In this document: piece by piece, positions 51,421 to 60,537 of the stretch
How the letters are laid out: every line of letters begins with the position of its first letter
Position numbering within the stretch: the stretch's first letter is position 1
Assembly (NCBI RefSeq): GCF_015644725.1
Contig: NZ_CP064795.1
Coordinates: forward strand, 804,501-868,500
Reading direction: 5' to 3'
DNA length: 64,000 bases
From: Salinimonas marina
GTDB taxonomy: Bacteria > Pseudomonadota > Gammaproteobacteria > Enterobacterales > Alteromonadaceae
The notes under the pieces: generated by a model
The model's database searches: none
Seen by the model: the letters and a program-made list of their open reading frames with translations, nothing else
What the model was told of the DNA's origin: nothing
Position numbers and translations under genes: made by a program

Positions 51421-52470
51421 TTAGTGACCTGGGGTAATCGCTTTAGGTTCAATGTTCAGTTGCTCACAGGCCTGGGTTATACACTCATAATGATGCTGTG
51501 CTTTGGCCTCGAGTACCGCCTGCTCGCAATACCCCTTGCGGCAACACTGGTTCAGCAATTGTTGATGCTGTTCAACCCGCTGATGGATAATGCGAACCAC
51601 ATGGCGACGTAGCCATTGTAAGCCCGGATCATGATCCTGGCGCTTGTGCCATAGTAACGTGACCGGGGTAGGGCTTACCTCCACCGGGCTTTCGAACACC
51701 GCCAGTTGTTTAGAAAAGATTTCCCGCTCCAGCACCATCGACGGTGCCACACAAATCAGATTTGTTTGTTTTAGCAGTCCCGGCACATTAAAAAAGTTGT
51801 TTACCGACATCGCCACCCGGCGTTTTTTTCCCAGACTCTGCAATGCCAGATCCGTCGGGCCGGTTACATCGCCGGTTAACGACACCAGCAAATGATCCGC
51901 ATTGATGAATTGCTCTAATGTGAGCTGTTCCTGGGCCAGCGGATGGTCAGGGCGCATGACCACGACATAACTGGGATCCAACAGATGTTCAGAACGTATC
52001 ACGCTTTCTGACTGGGTATATTTGGAGATGGCCAGCTCGGCTTCAGCGGCTTTTAAAATATCGGCAGACTCTATGGTGGGATTGGGTACCGCATAAATAT
52101 TAATACCCGGGGCTTCACGCTCGATAACCTGACGCAACGGCCCCCAGATCACATCGACAAAGGTATCGGTGGCGGCAATCCTAAAGGTCCGGGTTGCCGT
52201 GGCCGGGTCAAATTGATCAGGGTTCACCGCATCTTCCAGTGCACTTAGCGGTGTTTGAATCTGGCTCCACATATTTTTCGCAAAAGCCGTGGGCTGAATA
52301 CCACGGCCGTCTTTAACAAACAGTTCATCGCCCCACACGGCTCGCATCCGGGACAAGGCATTGGACACCGCAGGCTGCGTCATCGAAAGCCGGTCTGCCG
52401 CCCGGGTGATAGCGCCCTCGGTCATGATGGCGTCAAAAATCATTAGTAAATTCAGTTCTTGTGGACGCAC
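51421..52470 (-). CDS. LysR-family transcriptional regulator
   Basis: About 349 residues. The N-terminal winged HTH reads NLLMIFDAIMTEGAITRAAD and LSMTQPAVSNALSRMR; a periplasmic-binding-like effector domain follows. It has an unusual C-terminal extension of roughly 50 residues rich in Cys and His (NQCCRKGYCEQAV, HHYECITQACEQL), absent from ordinary LysR proteins of about 300 residues. The GTG at 52470 is proposed because AGGAG lies upstream at a workable distance; GTG at 52482 would overlap that site. It is divergent from the RND pump genes and is their likely regulator. Confidence 0.88.
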   Translation of the reverse strand: MRPQELNLLMIFDAIMTEGAITRAADRLSMTQPAVSNALSRMRAVWGDELFVKDGRGIQPTAFAKNMWSQIQTPLSALEDAVNPDQFDPATATRTFRIAATDTFVDVIWGPLRQVIEREAPGINIYAVPNPTIESADILKAAEAELAISKYTQSESVIRSEHLLDPSYVVVMRPDHPLAQEQLTLEQFINADHLLVSLTGDVTGPTDLALQSLGKKRRVAMSVNNFFNVPGLLKQTNLICVAPSMVLEREIFSKQLAVFESPVEVSPTPVTLLWHKRQDHDPGLQWLRRHVVRIIHQRVEQHQQLLNQCCRKGYCEQAVLEAKAQHHYECITQACEQLNIEPKAITPGH

Positions 52471-52622
52471 CGGAATCTGCACTCCTGTGTAACGGGATTG
52501 TTAATAATATATATATTATATCAAATGATGTATCGCATATAAAAAGATAATTATTTTTATTATATACATGTGTTCATAATGCCGCGCTTATATTCAGTGA
52601 CCGATGAAAGAGATGAACCGAC

Positions 52623-53855
52623 ATGCCATTAATTAAACGATTAAGCTTTCTCATAATAGCGCTATCGCTAGTGGCAGCCTGTACGGATGACAAGGCTGCA
52701 GAGCAACAAAGTGCTGCTGCACCGGCCGGTGTTCCGGTAGATGTGGCGCCGGTGGTGGCACAGCGTATTACCGAATGGGACAGTTTTACTGGCCGTCTTG
52801 AAGCGCCCCAACAGGTATCATTACGCCCCCGTGTGTCTGGTTACATCGACTTTGTCGCGTTCGAAGAAGGCGAATATGTGGAACAGGGCGATACGCTGTT
52901 TCTGATTGATAACCGCCAGTTTAAAGCTGAAGTGCAGCGGTTGGAAGCCCAATTACAATCGGCCCGCAGTCAGCTGCGTTTAGCCAGACAGGACAAAAGC
53001 CGTGCCGAAGGTTTACGTGAAAGTCAGTCCATCTCAAAAGAGGTGCTGGATACTCGCATCAGCGGTGTAGAGCAGGCTCAGGCTCAGGTCGCGCAAACTC
53101 AGGCAGCCCTGGAACTGGCGCGATTAAATCGCGGCTTTGCCCGCGTCGAAGCGCCTATCGCAGGCCGGGTCTCCCGGGCCAATATCACTCAGGGTAACTA
53201 TGTTACCGCCGGCCAGACGGTGCTCACCTCCATTGTGTCTTCCGAAAAACTGTATGCTTACTTTGATATTGACGAAACCACCTGGCTGAACTATCAGCAG
53301 GCTCAGCAGCGCAGCGATGCTGTTGCTGCACAACCGGTAGCCATGCGTCTGGCTAATGAAGATGACTATCGCCACTGGGGAAGAATAAATTTTGTGGATA
53401 ACCAGGTTAACAGCAGCACCGGAACCTTGCGGGTGCGTGCGGTATTTGCCAATGAAAATAAAGACCTGATGCCTGGTTTATTTGCGCATCTTAAGCTGGC
53501 AGGTGGCAAAGCTGAAAATGGCATTCTGGTGGCCGAAAAAGCTATTGGTACCGACCTGAACAACAAGTATGTGATGGTGGTTAATCAGGATAATAAAGTG
53601 GAATATCGCGCGGTAAAGATGGGCGATAAGGTCGGCGGTTCGCTGCGTATTATCAAAAGCGGGCTGAAGGCGGATGACATCATTGTGGTCAATGGCTTAC
53701 AACGCATACGCCCGGGCGCCACGGTGGCCCCTAATACAGTTTCTATGGCCGATGAGCAGACCCTCGAGCAACTGCAGGCGTGGCAGCAACGCGTAGACAA
53801 CGCCAGCGGTATCGCCCGTCGCCGCTCTAATGTTACTGTGGGCGGAGTGCAATAA
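52623..53855 (+). CDS. RND efflux periplasmic adaptor (membrane fusion lipoprotein, MexE/AcrA type)
   Basis: 410 residues. A signal peptide with lipobox LSLVAACTDD anchors it to the inner membrane. Next come the barrel-sandwich hybrid (RPRVSGYIDFVAFEEGEYVE), a coiled-coil hairpin (about residues 100-160, SARSQLRLARQDKSRAEGLR), the second half-lipoyl segment (FARVEAPIAGRVSRANITQG) and a beta-barrel/MP domain. It links the RND permease to an outer-membrane channel. The stop overlaps the permease start by 1 bp (TAATG). No TolC/OprM-type gene follows. Confidence 0.93.
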   Translation: MPLIKRLSFLIIALSLVAACTDDKAAEQQSAAAPAGVPVDVAPVVAQRITEWDSFTGRLEAPQQVSLRPRVSGYIDFVAFEEGEYVEQGDTLFLIDNRQFKAEVQRLEAQLQSARSQLRLARQDKSRAEGLRESQSISKEVLDTRISGVEQAQAQVAQTQAALELARLNRGFARVEAPIAGRVSRANITQGNYVTAGQTVLTSIVSSEKLYAYFDIDETTWLNYQQAQQRSDAVAAQPVAMRLANEDDYRHWGRINFVDNQVNSSTGTLRVRAVFANENKDLMPGLFAHLKLAGGKAENGILVAEKAIGTDLNNKYVMVVNQDNKVEYRAVKMGDKVGGSLRIIKSGLKADDIIVVNGLQRIRPGATVAPNTVSMADEQTLEQLQAWQQRVDNASGIARRRSNVTVGGVQ

Positions 53856-56800
53856 TGAACTTTTCGCGCTTTTTTATTCATCGTCCTATATTCGCGGCGG
53901 TGTTGTCGCTGCTGATATTTATCGGCGGCGCCATTGCGGTCTGGAAATTACCGATCACCGAGTATCCTGATGTGGTACCGCCCACCGTGGTGGTCACCGC
54001 CAACTACCCGGGGGCGAACCCTAAAGTCATCGGCGAAACCGTGGCCACCCCGATTGAGCAGGAAATAAACGGGGTGCAGGACATGCTGTATATGTCCTCC
54101 CAGGCAACTTCCGATGGCACCATGACATTAACAGTTACCTTTGCCATTGGTACCAATCCGGATGAAGCCACTACCCTGGTGCAAAACCGGGTAAACCGGG
54201 CGCTACCAAGACTGCCTGAAGAAGTGCAGCGACTGGGGGTCGTGACCGAAAAGTCGTCACCCAACCTGACCATGGTGGTGCATTTAACCTCGCCGGATAA
54301 TCGGTATGACATGCTGTACCTGTCTAATTATGGCGATCAGTATGTTAAAGATGAGCTGAATCGTATTGAAGGGGTCGGCCAGGTTCGGCTGTTTGGTGCG
54401 GGTGAATACAGCATGCGGGTGTGGCTGAACCCCAATAAGCTGGCGGCGCTTAAGATGAACCCCGGCGACGTGGTAAAGGCCATTCGCTCGCAAAATCAGC
54501 AGGCGGCGGCCGGCAGCCTGGGTGCCCAACCCACCGGCACCAGTGAATTTCAGTGGCTAATCAATGTTCGTGGCCGTCTGGTAGAACAAGATGAGTTTGA
54601 CGAAATTATTGTCAAAACCGGCGAAAATGGTGAAATTACCCGGCTTAAAGATGTTGCCCGCACCGAGCTGGGCGCCAACAATTATGCCCTGCGTTCTTTG
54701 TTAAACAATCGTCCTGCTGCGGCCATTCCGGTGTTTCAGGCACCGGGTTCTAATGCGATTCAAATCTCTGATGATGTGCGTGCACGCATGGCGGAGCTGG
54801 AAAAAGCCTTTCCTCAGGGTTTGGAATACGAAATTGTATATGACCCCACCGTGTTTGTACGCGGGTCTATTGAAGCGGTGGTCAATACGCTGCTAGAGGC
54901 GGTATTGCTGGTAGTGCTGGTGGTCGTGCTGTTTTTGCAGACCTGGCGTGCCTCCATCATTCCGCTGGTGGCGGTGCCTATCTCCCTGGTGGGTACCTTT
55001 GCCTTTATGCATTTGCTGGGCTTTTCGTTAAACGCGCTGTCGCTGTTCGGACTGGTACTGGCCATTGGGATTGTGGTCGATGATGCCATAGTGGTGGTAG
55101 AAAATGTCGAACGCAATATTGCCGAAGGCTTATCACCGGTAGCTGCGACAACCCAGGCGATGAAAGAAGTCACCGGGCCTATTGTCGCCACCACCTTAGT
55201 GCTGGCGGCAGTTTTTATTCCGACCGCCTTTATGAGCGGCCTGACGGGCCAGTTCTACAAACAGTTTGCCCTGACCATTACTATCTCTACAGTGATTTCA
55301 GCCATTAACTCCCTGACCCTGAGTCCGGCCTTATCGGCACTGCTGTTAAAACCTCACAGTAGCAAAAATGACTGGCTGACCCGGGCGATGGACAAAGCCT
55401 TAGGTGGCTGGTTGTTCAAACCATTTAACCGCTTTTTTGACAAGGCCTCGGCCAAATACACCAATGGCGTAGGCTCTTTGGTACGCAAAGGCGGTATTGT
55501 GATGGTGCTGTATGCCGGACTATTGGCATTGACCTGGCAGCAGTTTGACAGTACGCCTACCGGCTACGTGCCGCCGCAGGACAAAATGTATCTGGTGGCC
55601 TTTGCCCAACTGCCCAATGCCGCGTCGCTGGATAGAACCGAGCAGGTTATCCGGGATATGTCGGCCATTGCCATGGAGCACCCTGGTGTGTCTGATGCCG
55701 TGGCGTTTCCGGGGCTTAACATCAATGGCTTTACCAATAGTCCCAGCTCGGGCATATTGTTTACGCCGTTAAAGCCGTTTTCAGAGCGCCAGTCACCAGA
55801 GCTTTCCGCGGCGGCCATTGCTGCTGATCTGAACAAAGCCTTTGGCTCCATTAAAGGCGCCTACGTGGCTATTTTTCCGCCACCGCCGGTGCAGGGCTTA
55901 GGCACCATTGGGGGCTTCAGGTTGCAATTGCAGGATCGGGATTCTCTGGGCTTTGCCGCCCTGGAAAAAGTCTCCAACGAGGTCATTCAAAAAGCCTGGG
56001 CCGACCCGGCGCTGACCGATGCTTTCACCAGTTTTACGGTGAATGTGCCGCAGCTGGACGTGGATGTGGATCGGGAAAAGGCCATCACCCAGGGCGTGGA
56101 TATCGATACGCTGTTTAATACCATGCAAGGGTATCTGGGGGCTATCTATGTCAACGACTTTAACCTGTTTGGCCGCACCTATCAGGTCAATGTTCAGGCC
56201 GATGCCCCATACCGACAGGATGTGGAGCAAATCGAGCAGATGAAGGTTAGAAACAAAGACGGCGAAATGATTCCGCTGGGCTCGATGCTGAATATTGATT
56301 ACAGCGCCGGCCCGGACCGGGTGATGCATTACAATGGATATGTGACCGCGGAAATTAACGGTGCCCCGGCAGCTGGCTACAGCTCTGATCAGGCCAAAGC
56401 TGCCATCGAAAAAATCCTGGATGACACCTTACCCATCGGCATGACCTACGAGTGGACCGAATTAACCTATCAGCAGATTCTGGCAGGCAATACCGCGGTG
56501 TATGTATTCCCATTGGTGGTGTTACTGGTGTTTTTAGTGCTGGCAGCCCAGTATGAAAGTCTGCGTCTGCCGCTGGCCATCATTCTTATTGTACCGATGA
56601 CGCTGTTAAGCGCGCTGATTGGCGTAGGGCTGTTTGAAGGAAACAACAATATCTTTACCCAGATAGGCTTGATTGTCCTGGTAGGGCTGGCCACCAAAAA
56701 TGCCATTTTGATTGTGGAGTTTGCCAAGGAACTTGAAGAAGACGGGCACGATGCCTTTAGTGCGATTAAAGAAGCCTCCCGCCTGCGGCTGCGCCCCATT

Positions 56801-56992
56801 CTGATGACCTCGATTGCCTTTATTATGGGGGTACTGCCAATGGTGTTATCCACCGGTGCCGGCGCCGAAATGCGCCAGGCGATGGGAGTGGCGGTATTCT
56901 CCGGCATGATTGGGGTCACCGTGTTCGGACTCATTTTAACCCCGGTATTCTATTACCTGTTGCAACGCAAAAAAGCCAGCAAGGCGTCTTAA
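53855..56992 (+). CDS. RND multidrug efflux permease (HAE1 family, MexF/AcrB type)
   Basis: 1045 residues, usual length for the family. Twelve predicted membrane helices and two large periplasmic loops. The N-terminus FSRFFIHRPIFAAVLSLLIF, the helix-4 proton-relay motif GIVVDDAIVVVENVERNI (Asp-Asp) and the matching helix-10 region GLATKNAILIVEFAKEL (Lys) are intact. It exports substrates in exchange for protons as a trimer with the preceding adaptor. Substrates cannot be told from sequence; closest in outline to MexF-like pumps. Confidence 0.95.
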   Translation: MNFSRFFIHRPIFAAVLSLLIFIGGAIAVWKLPITEYPDVVPPTVVVTANYPGANPKVIGETVATPIEQEINGVQDMLYMSSQATSDGTMTLTVTFAIGTNPDEATTLVQNRVNRALPRLPEEVQRLGVVTEKSSPNLTMVVHLTSPDNRYDMLYLSNYGDQYVKDELNRIEGVGQVRLFGAGEYSMRVWLNPNKLAALKMNPGDVVKAIRSQNQQAAAGSLGAQPTGTSEFQWLINVRGRLVEQDEFDEIIVKTGENGEITRLKDVARTELGANNYALRSLLNNRPAAAIPVFQAPGSNAIQISDDVRARMAELEKAFPQGLEYEIVYDPTVFVRGSIEAVVNTLLEAVLLVVLVVVLFLQTWRASIIPLVAVPISLVGTFAFMHLLGFSLNALSLFGLVLAIGIVVDDAIVVVENVERNIAEGLSPVAATTQAMKEVTGPIVATTLVLAAVFIPTAFMSGLTGQFYKQFALTITISTVISAINSLTLSPALSALLLKPHSSKNDWLTRAMDKALGGWLFKPFNRFFDKASAKYTNGVGSLVRKGGIVMVLYAGLLALTWQQFDSTPTGYVPPQDKMYLVAFAQLPNAASLDRTEQVIRDMSAIAMEHPGVSDAVAFPGLNINGFTNSPSSGILFTPLKPFSERQSPELSAAAIAADLNKAFGSIKGAYVAIFPPPPVQGLGTIGGFRLQLQDRDSLGFAALEKVSNEVIQKAWADPALTDAFTSFTVNVPQLDVDVDREKAITQGVDIDTLFNTMQGYLGAIYVNDFNLFGRTYQVNVQADAPYRQDVEQIEQMKVRNKDGEMIPLGSMLNIDYSAGPDRVMHYNGYVTAEINGAPAAGYSSDQAKAAIEKILDDTLPIGMTYEWTELTYQQILAGNTAVYVFPLVVLLVFLVLAAQYESLRLPLAIILIVPMTLLSALIGVGLFEGNNNIFTQIGLIVLVGLATKNAILIVEFAKELEEDGHDAFSAIKEASRLRLRPILMTSIAFIMGVLPMVLSTGAGAEMRQAMGVAVFSGMIGVTVFGLILTPVFYYLLQRKKASKAS

Positions 56993-57035
56993 CCAAACCC
57001 AAGTGTTGCCCCTCTCCTTAACTGGGGCATTTTAT

Positions 57036-57060
57036 GCCGCCCTCCCGGGCGGCTTTTTTA
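57036..57060 (+). terminator. Rho-independent terminator after the RND genes
   Basis: Stem GCCGCCC (57036-57042) / GGGCGGC (57047-57053) followed by a T-run to 57059. Confidence 0.88.
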
Positions 57061-57513
57061 TTATTGCCTGCTCGTTGCCATCCTCTTACCATCCTCTTGC
57101 TGCCCCCTTACTCTTGCCTTACTACTGTTGCGCGGTTTCTGATGCAGGGTTGTACTGCTATTTCAGTGCCTGTTAACGCTATAAATAAGCAAGGTTGTGG
57201 ATGAAAGCTCTGGCGTTATTCTGGCCAGGGGCACGTGGCTGTCCATGCTGATACTCGCCTTACTGGTTTACCTTCATTCCCCTCAATCCACTCATTCCCC
57301 TCAATCCACTCATTCCCCTCACTTGCCCCTGTGTCCGACACCCGCAGCCGCCGGGACCACAAGCATCTTTGTGTAAAAAAGTGAGGGTGGTTGCCAGCCT
57401 CAAATACACGCCGATTGATTGATACCTGCGTATACGCTGGCAATATTCAACTGGGTATGAATCCTGCTATACTGATGATCAGAAAGTTTTGGCGGCAAAA
57501 CAGGAACTTCCTG
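57061..57513. other. Intergenic region between the RND genes and the DUF1289 gene
   Basis: About 450 bp. It holds the 18-bp tandem repeat at 57275-57321 and no convincing gene. The DUF1289 frame is open upstream to 57391 but lacks a ribosome site there. Confidence 0.5.
57275..57321. repeat. Tandem repeat, 18 bp x about 2.6
   Basis: CATTCCCCTCAATCCACT occurs at 57275-57292 and 57293-57310, with a partial third copy to 57321. Units are head to tail with no spacer. Simple local duplication; no function suggested. Confidence 0.85.
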
Positions 57514-57792
57514 ATGACAGACTCTTCGCCTTCAATACCCTCCCAGCTGGAGTTTTTTGATGTGCCCAGCCCTTGCATCGGTGTGTGCGAGTCGGGTCGT
57601 CGCGGGTATTGTAAAGGCTGTTTTCGCAGTCGTGATGAACGACGCTTCTGGTATCAGGCCGACACGGCTACCCGTCGCCAGATAGTGGCAGCGTGCTATA
57701 AACGTAAACAGGCGGCGCAGCGCCGTGCCCGCCAGCACGATAAACCGTCTTCGGCGGGCCCGACTCAGTTTGAATTGTTCGACAATACATAG
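57514..57792 (+). CDS. DUF1289-domain protein
   Basis: 92 residues. The DUF1289 cysteine motif is clear: SPCIGVCESGRRGYCKGCFR (CxxxCxxxxxxxCxxC), a probable metal-binding knuckle, followed by a basic tail (CYKRKQAAQRRARQ). The ATG at 57514 has AGGAA about 8 nt upstream and gives the usual small protein. The family has no established function. It lies 50 bp upstream of the HDOD gene. Confidence 0.88.
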   Translation: MTDSSPSIPSQLEFFDVPSPCIGVCESGRRGYCKGCFRSRDERRFWYQADTATRRQIVAACYKRKQAAQRRARQHDKPSSAGPTQFELFDNT

Positions 57793-57842
57793 CTTTTTAG
57801 GTAGTAAGATTTCAGTCACGCTGCCAGGAGAGAACAAAATCC

Positions 57843-58664
57843 ATGTCTTTAGAAAACTACGCCTCATTTGCAGCACAATCCTTTACACTGCCGGATATCT
57901 GTTTGCGGATTCGCGAGATTTTAGATGATCATCGTTCAGACAGTGACGACATTGCCCGTTTAATTGCGGTAGACCCGTCACTGACGGCTAAAATTTTAAA
58001 GCTGGCCAACAGTGCTTTGTTCAGATTCCCGTCGCAGGTAGATTCCATCAGCAAAGCTGTGAGTGTTATTGGTGGTGAAGCATTATACAACCTGGTGGTC
58101 GCCGAAACCGCCACCACCGCCTTCAAGGTGTTCGATACGCCTTATGTTAACTTAGACGCCCACTGGCAGGCATCGGTCTATACCGGGGTGGTGGCCAAAC
58201 GGCTGGCAAAACTGGCCGGGCTTCGTGGCAGTGACCGTTTTTTTGTCAATGGTATTTTGTTGAATCTCAGCGAACTGGTGGCCGCCAAATACAATCCGAA
58301 GCTCTACAGTGAATACACCCAATTTTCGAAAGGCACACCCTGGAGTCGTCAACAGGCGGTGTTCGGCTTTGATTTTGCCCGATTAAGCGGCGTTATCATG
58401 GAAAAATGGCAGTTACCCATGCCTTTGTACTATCCGGTGCAGGAATTACACAATACAGAAAAACAGGCACTGGAACAGGATATTGCTTTATTAGCCTGCG
58501 CCCTGCGGGTTACAATTTGTCAGATACGGCCTGAAATGTCGAAGGAAATTGACCCGGTGCCGCCGGCATCAAACCGCATCTTAACCTTTGCTCATGAGCA
58601 GTTGGACGAGGTTGTGGCTTATGCCGACAAAGAAGCTGAGAAAATTTCCTCGCTGATATACTAA
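57843..58664 (+). CDS. HDOD-domain protein
   Basis: 273 residues with an N-terminal HDOD domain: LPDICLRIREILDDHRSD, IARLIAVDPSLTAKILKLAN and VDSISKAVSVIGGEALYNLV. HDOD domains resemble HD phosphohydrolases but lack the metal-binding His-Asp pair and are taken to be signalling or scaffold modules. No GGDEF, EAL or kinase domain is attached. A run of DUF481 outer-membrane genes follows. Role unknown. Confidence 0.88.
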   Translation: MSLENYASFAAQSFTLPDICLRIREILDDHRSDSDDIARLIAVDPSLTAKILKLANSALFRFPSQVDSISKAVSVIGGEALYNLVVAETATTAFKVFDTPYVNLDAHWQASVYTGVVAKRLAKLAGLRGSDRFFVNGILLNLSELVAAKYNPKLYSEYTQFSKGTPWSRQQAVFGFDFARLSGVIMEKWQLPMPLYYPVQELHNTEKQALEQDIALLACALRVTICQIRPEMSKEIDPVPPASNRILTFAHEQLDEVVAYADKEAEKISSLIY

Positions 58665-58718
58665 TAATCTGGCCACGGACCGGTTCACCACAAGCGCTAA
58701 CAAATCGAATCAAATTGT

Positions 58719-59534
58719 ATGCAAAACCATTCCAGAAGATGTTTACTGGTTCTGGCTGCCTGTTTGTTTGGCAGTGTGCCGTCTTATGCCGCCGAGAAAA
58801 ATCTGATTCAAACCTTGTATCATACGGACTTCACCTATCGCCAGGATGAAGAGGAAGATCTGTTTTCGTTAGACGGGGAAGTGGGGGTGTTAAATTCAAC
58901 CGGTAACACCGATGCCTTTTCTCTTAAGGCTGGTGTGATTGCCGAGCAGGAAACCTTTCACTGGAACAACAATTATTCGGCCGAGTTGCTGTACAAGCAA
59001 ATTGAAGTGGAAAATAACGGGGTCACAGAAGATCAGGTTAGTGCCCAGCGTTTTTACGGTACGGCGCAGTTCGACAACAAGCTGGATACCCCAGGCCGAA
59101 GACTGTTCTTTTATGCCGATTACGAAAATGATGAGTTCAATGGGTACGAGTATCGGGCGACCCTGGCCAGCGGCTGGTCTCAGCGAGTCTGGAACACCGA
59201 TGAAAGTATGCTGCGTTATAGTGTGGGGCCGGGATATGGGCTGGTCTCCGCCGAAGATGGCACCCAGACCAACATCAATAACGGGTTGATTTTACGGGCC
59301 TCGGGCGAATACCATTATCAGTGGTATACCGGTTCCCGGTTTCGGCAGTTTTTAAGTACCGAAGTCGGCCCCGATAATATTAAGACCCGGTCAGAGACCG
59401 CGCTTTCAGCAAACCTGTTTGACTCATTAGCGATGAAATTATCTTTTATTGTGTCTTTTGAAACACAACCGCTACCTGATGTCCCTAATCTGAATACCGA
59501 AACCTCACTGAGTGTGGTTTACCGGTTCTTTTAA
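58719..59534 (+). CDS. DUF481 outer-membrane beta-barrel protein (copy 1)
   Basis: 271 residues. A signal peptide (LLVLAACLFGSVPSYAAEK) is followed by alternating aromatic strands typical of DUF481 (YdiY-like) barrels: GEVGVLNSTGNTDAFSLKAG, NNYSAELLYKQIEVE, RLFFYADYENDEF and the terminal strand ETSLSVVYRFF, which ends in Phe as outer-membrane proteins do. It is a paralogue of the next gene, 126 bp downstream, with an acidic N-terminal extension (YRQDEEEDLFSLD) that the second lacks. Function is unknown; E. coli YdiY has been described as salt-responsive. Confidence 0.88.
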   Translation: MQNHSRRCLLVLAACLFGSVPSYAAEKNLIQTLYHTDFTYRQDEEEDLFSLDGEVGVLNSTGNTDAFSLKAGVIAEQETFHWNNNYSAELLYKQIEVENNGVTEDQVSAQRFYGTAQFDNKLDTPGRRLFFYADYENDEFNGYEYRATLASGWSQRVWNTDESMLRYSVGPGYGLVSAEDGTQTNINNGLILRASGEYHYQWYTGSRFRQFLSTEVGPDNIKTRSETALSANLFDSLAMKLSFIVSFETQPLPDVPNLNTETSLSVVYRFF

Positions 59535-59660
59535 GCAAACTGAGCAAATTGCGCGGTTAATCAGTAAAAGCTCGGGTATCAAAAAAAAGAATAACGCCGC
59601 AGCGGGGGAGCACCGTTAGGGCAAACACAAATCGGATTCACAAAAAACACGGAGAAACAC

Positions 59661-60407
59661 ATGAACAAAACAGTATTAGCGGCAACGGTTATCGGTGCGC
59701 TTTTCTCAGGTTCAAGCCTGGCGCAAATCAAGCAAAAGCCTTTCACTCTGGAAGGTGGTCTGGGTTTCATTTTCACTACCGGTAACACAGATACCACTTC
59801 TGTTAATGCTTCGATAGAGTCACACCAGGAACTGGAAAGATGGAGTAACGACTACAGCGTAAGCGGGCTTTATAAGCAGGAGTCGGTAGAAAATGAAGAA
59901 GGGGTGGAAGAAGATCGCACCTCTGCGCAAAAGTTTGATGCCCAGGCCCAGGCCAACTACAAACTACAGAATCCGGACAACCGGTTGTTTGGTTTCGCAT
60001 CTTATGAAGACGACCGGTTCAGTTCGTTTAACTACCAGTCTACTGTGGCTGCGGGTTGGAACCAAAAGCTGTGGCAAGATGATACAACAGCTTTAGAGTA
60101 CTCCATTGGTCCGGGTTATGCGTTCAACGAAACTCAGGACGGCGAGTCACAGAATGGCTTCATCGTGCGTGCTTCAACCGGCTTTCAGTGGCTTATTTCT
60201 GATACGTCAAAGTTTACCCAGACACTCAGTACTGAGGTAGGGAGTGACAATACCAAGTCTGCCGCCGAAACCGCGTTGACAGCATCAATTAACGGCAGTT
60301 TATCACTTAAGGTCTCTATTTCGTTTGACCACAACACGAACGTGGAGCCAGGCAAAGAAAAACTGGACACCGAAACAGCGGTAACCCTGGTTTACAACTT
60401 CCTGTAA
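59661..60407 (+). CDS. DUF481 outer-membrane beta-barrel protein (copy 2)
   Basis: 248 residues. Signal peptide MNKTVLAATVIGALFSGSSL then AQ, and the same strand pattern as copy 1: GGLGFIFTTGNTDTTSVNAS, NDYSVSGLYKQESVE, RLFGFASYEDDRFSSF, GYAFNE and the terminal strand TAVTLVYNFL. CGGAGAA precedes the ATG. Tandem duplicate of the preceding gene with diverged sequence; ends at a strong terminator. Confidence 0.9.
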   Translation: MNKTVLAATVIGALFSGSSLAQIKQKPFTLEGGLGFIFTTGNTDTTSVNASIESHQELERWSNDYSVSGLYKQESVENEEGVEEDRTSAQKFDAQAQANYKLQNPDNRLFGFASYEDDRFSSFNYQSTVAAGWNQKLWQDDTTALEYSIGPGYAFNETQDGESQNGFIVRASTGFQWLISDTSKFTQTLSTEVGSDNTKSAAETALTASINGSLSLKVSISFDHNTNVEPGKEKLDTETAVTLVYNFL

Positions 60408-60500
60408 TAGCAGGTTGGGGTGACTTGAAAAGCGGGCTGAGGCCAGCTGCCATCGGTTAACAAACTTTGCTGGTGGGTTGCTTAAACTCTTTCAAATTTC

Positions 60501-60536
60501 AAAATCCGATATCAGCGTTTGATATCGGATTTTTTA
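60501..60536 (+). terminator. Rho-independent terminator after the DUF481 genes
   Basis: Perfect 14-bp stem AAAATCCGATATCA (60501-60514) / TGATATCGGATTTT (60520-60533) followed by a T-run to 60535. Confidence 0.9.
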
Positions 60537-60537
60537 T

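Noticed and set aside
57275..57321. Repeats as a possible CRISPR array
   Set aside because: Units are contiguous, with no spacers, and there is no cas gene in the window.
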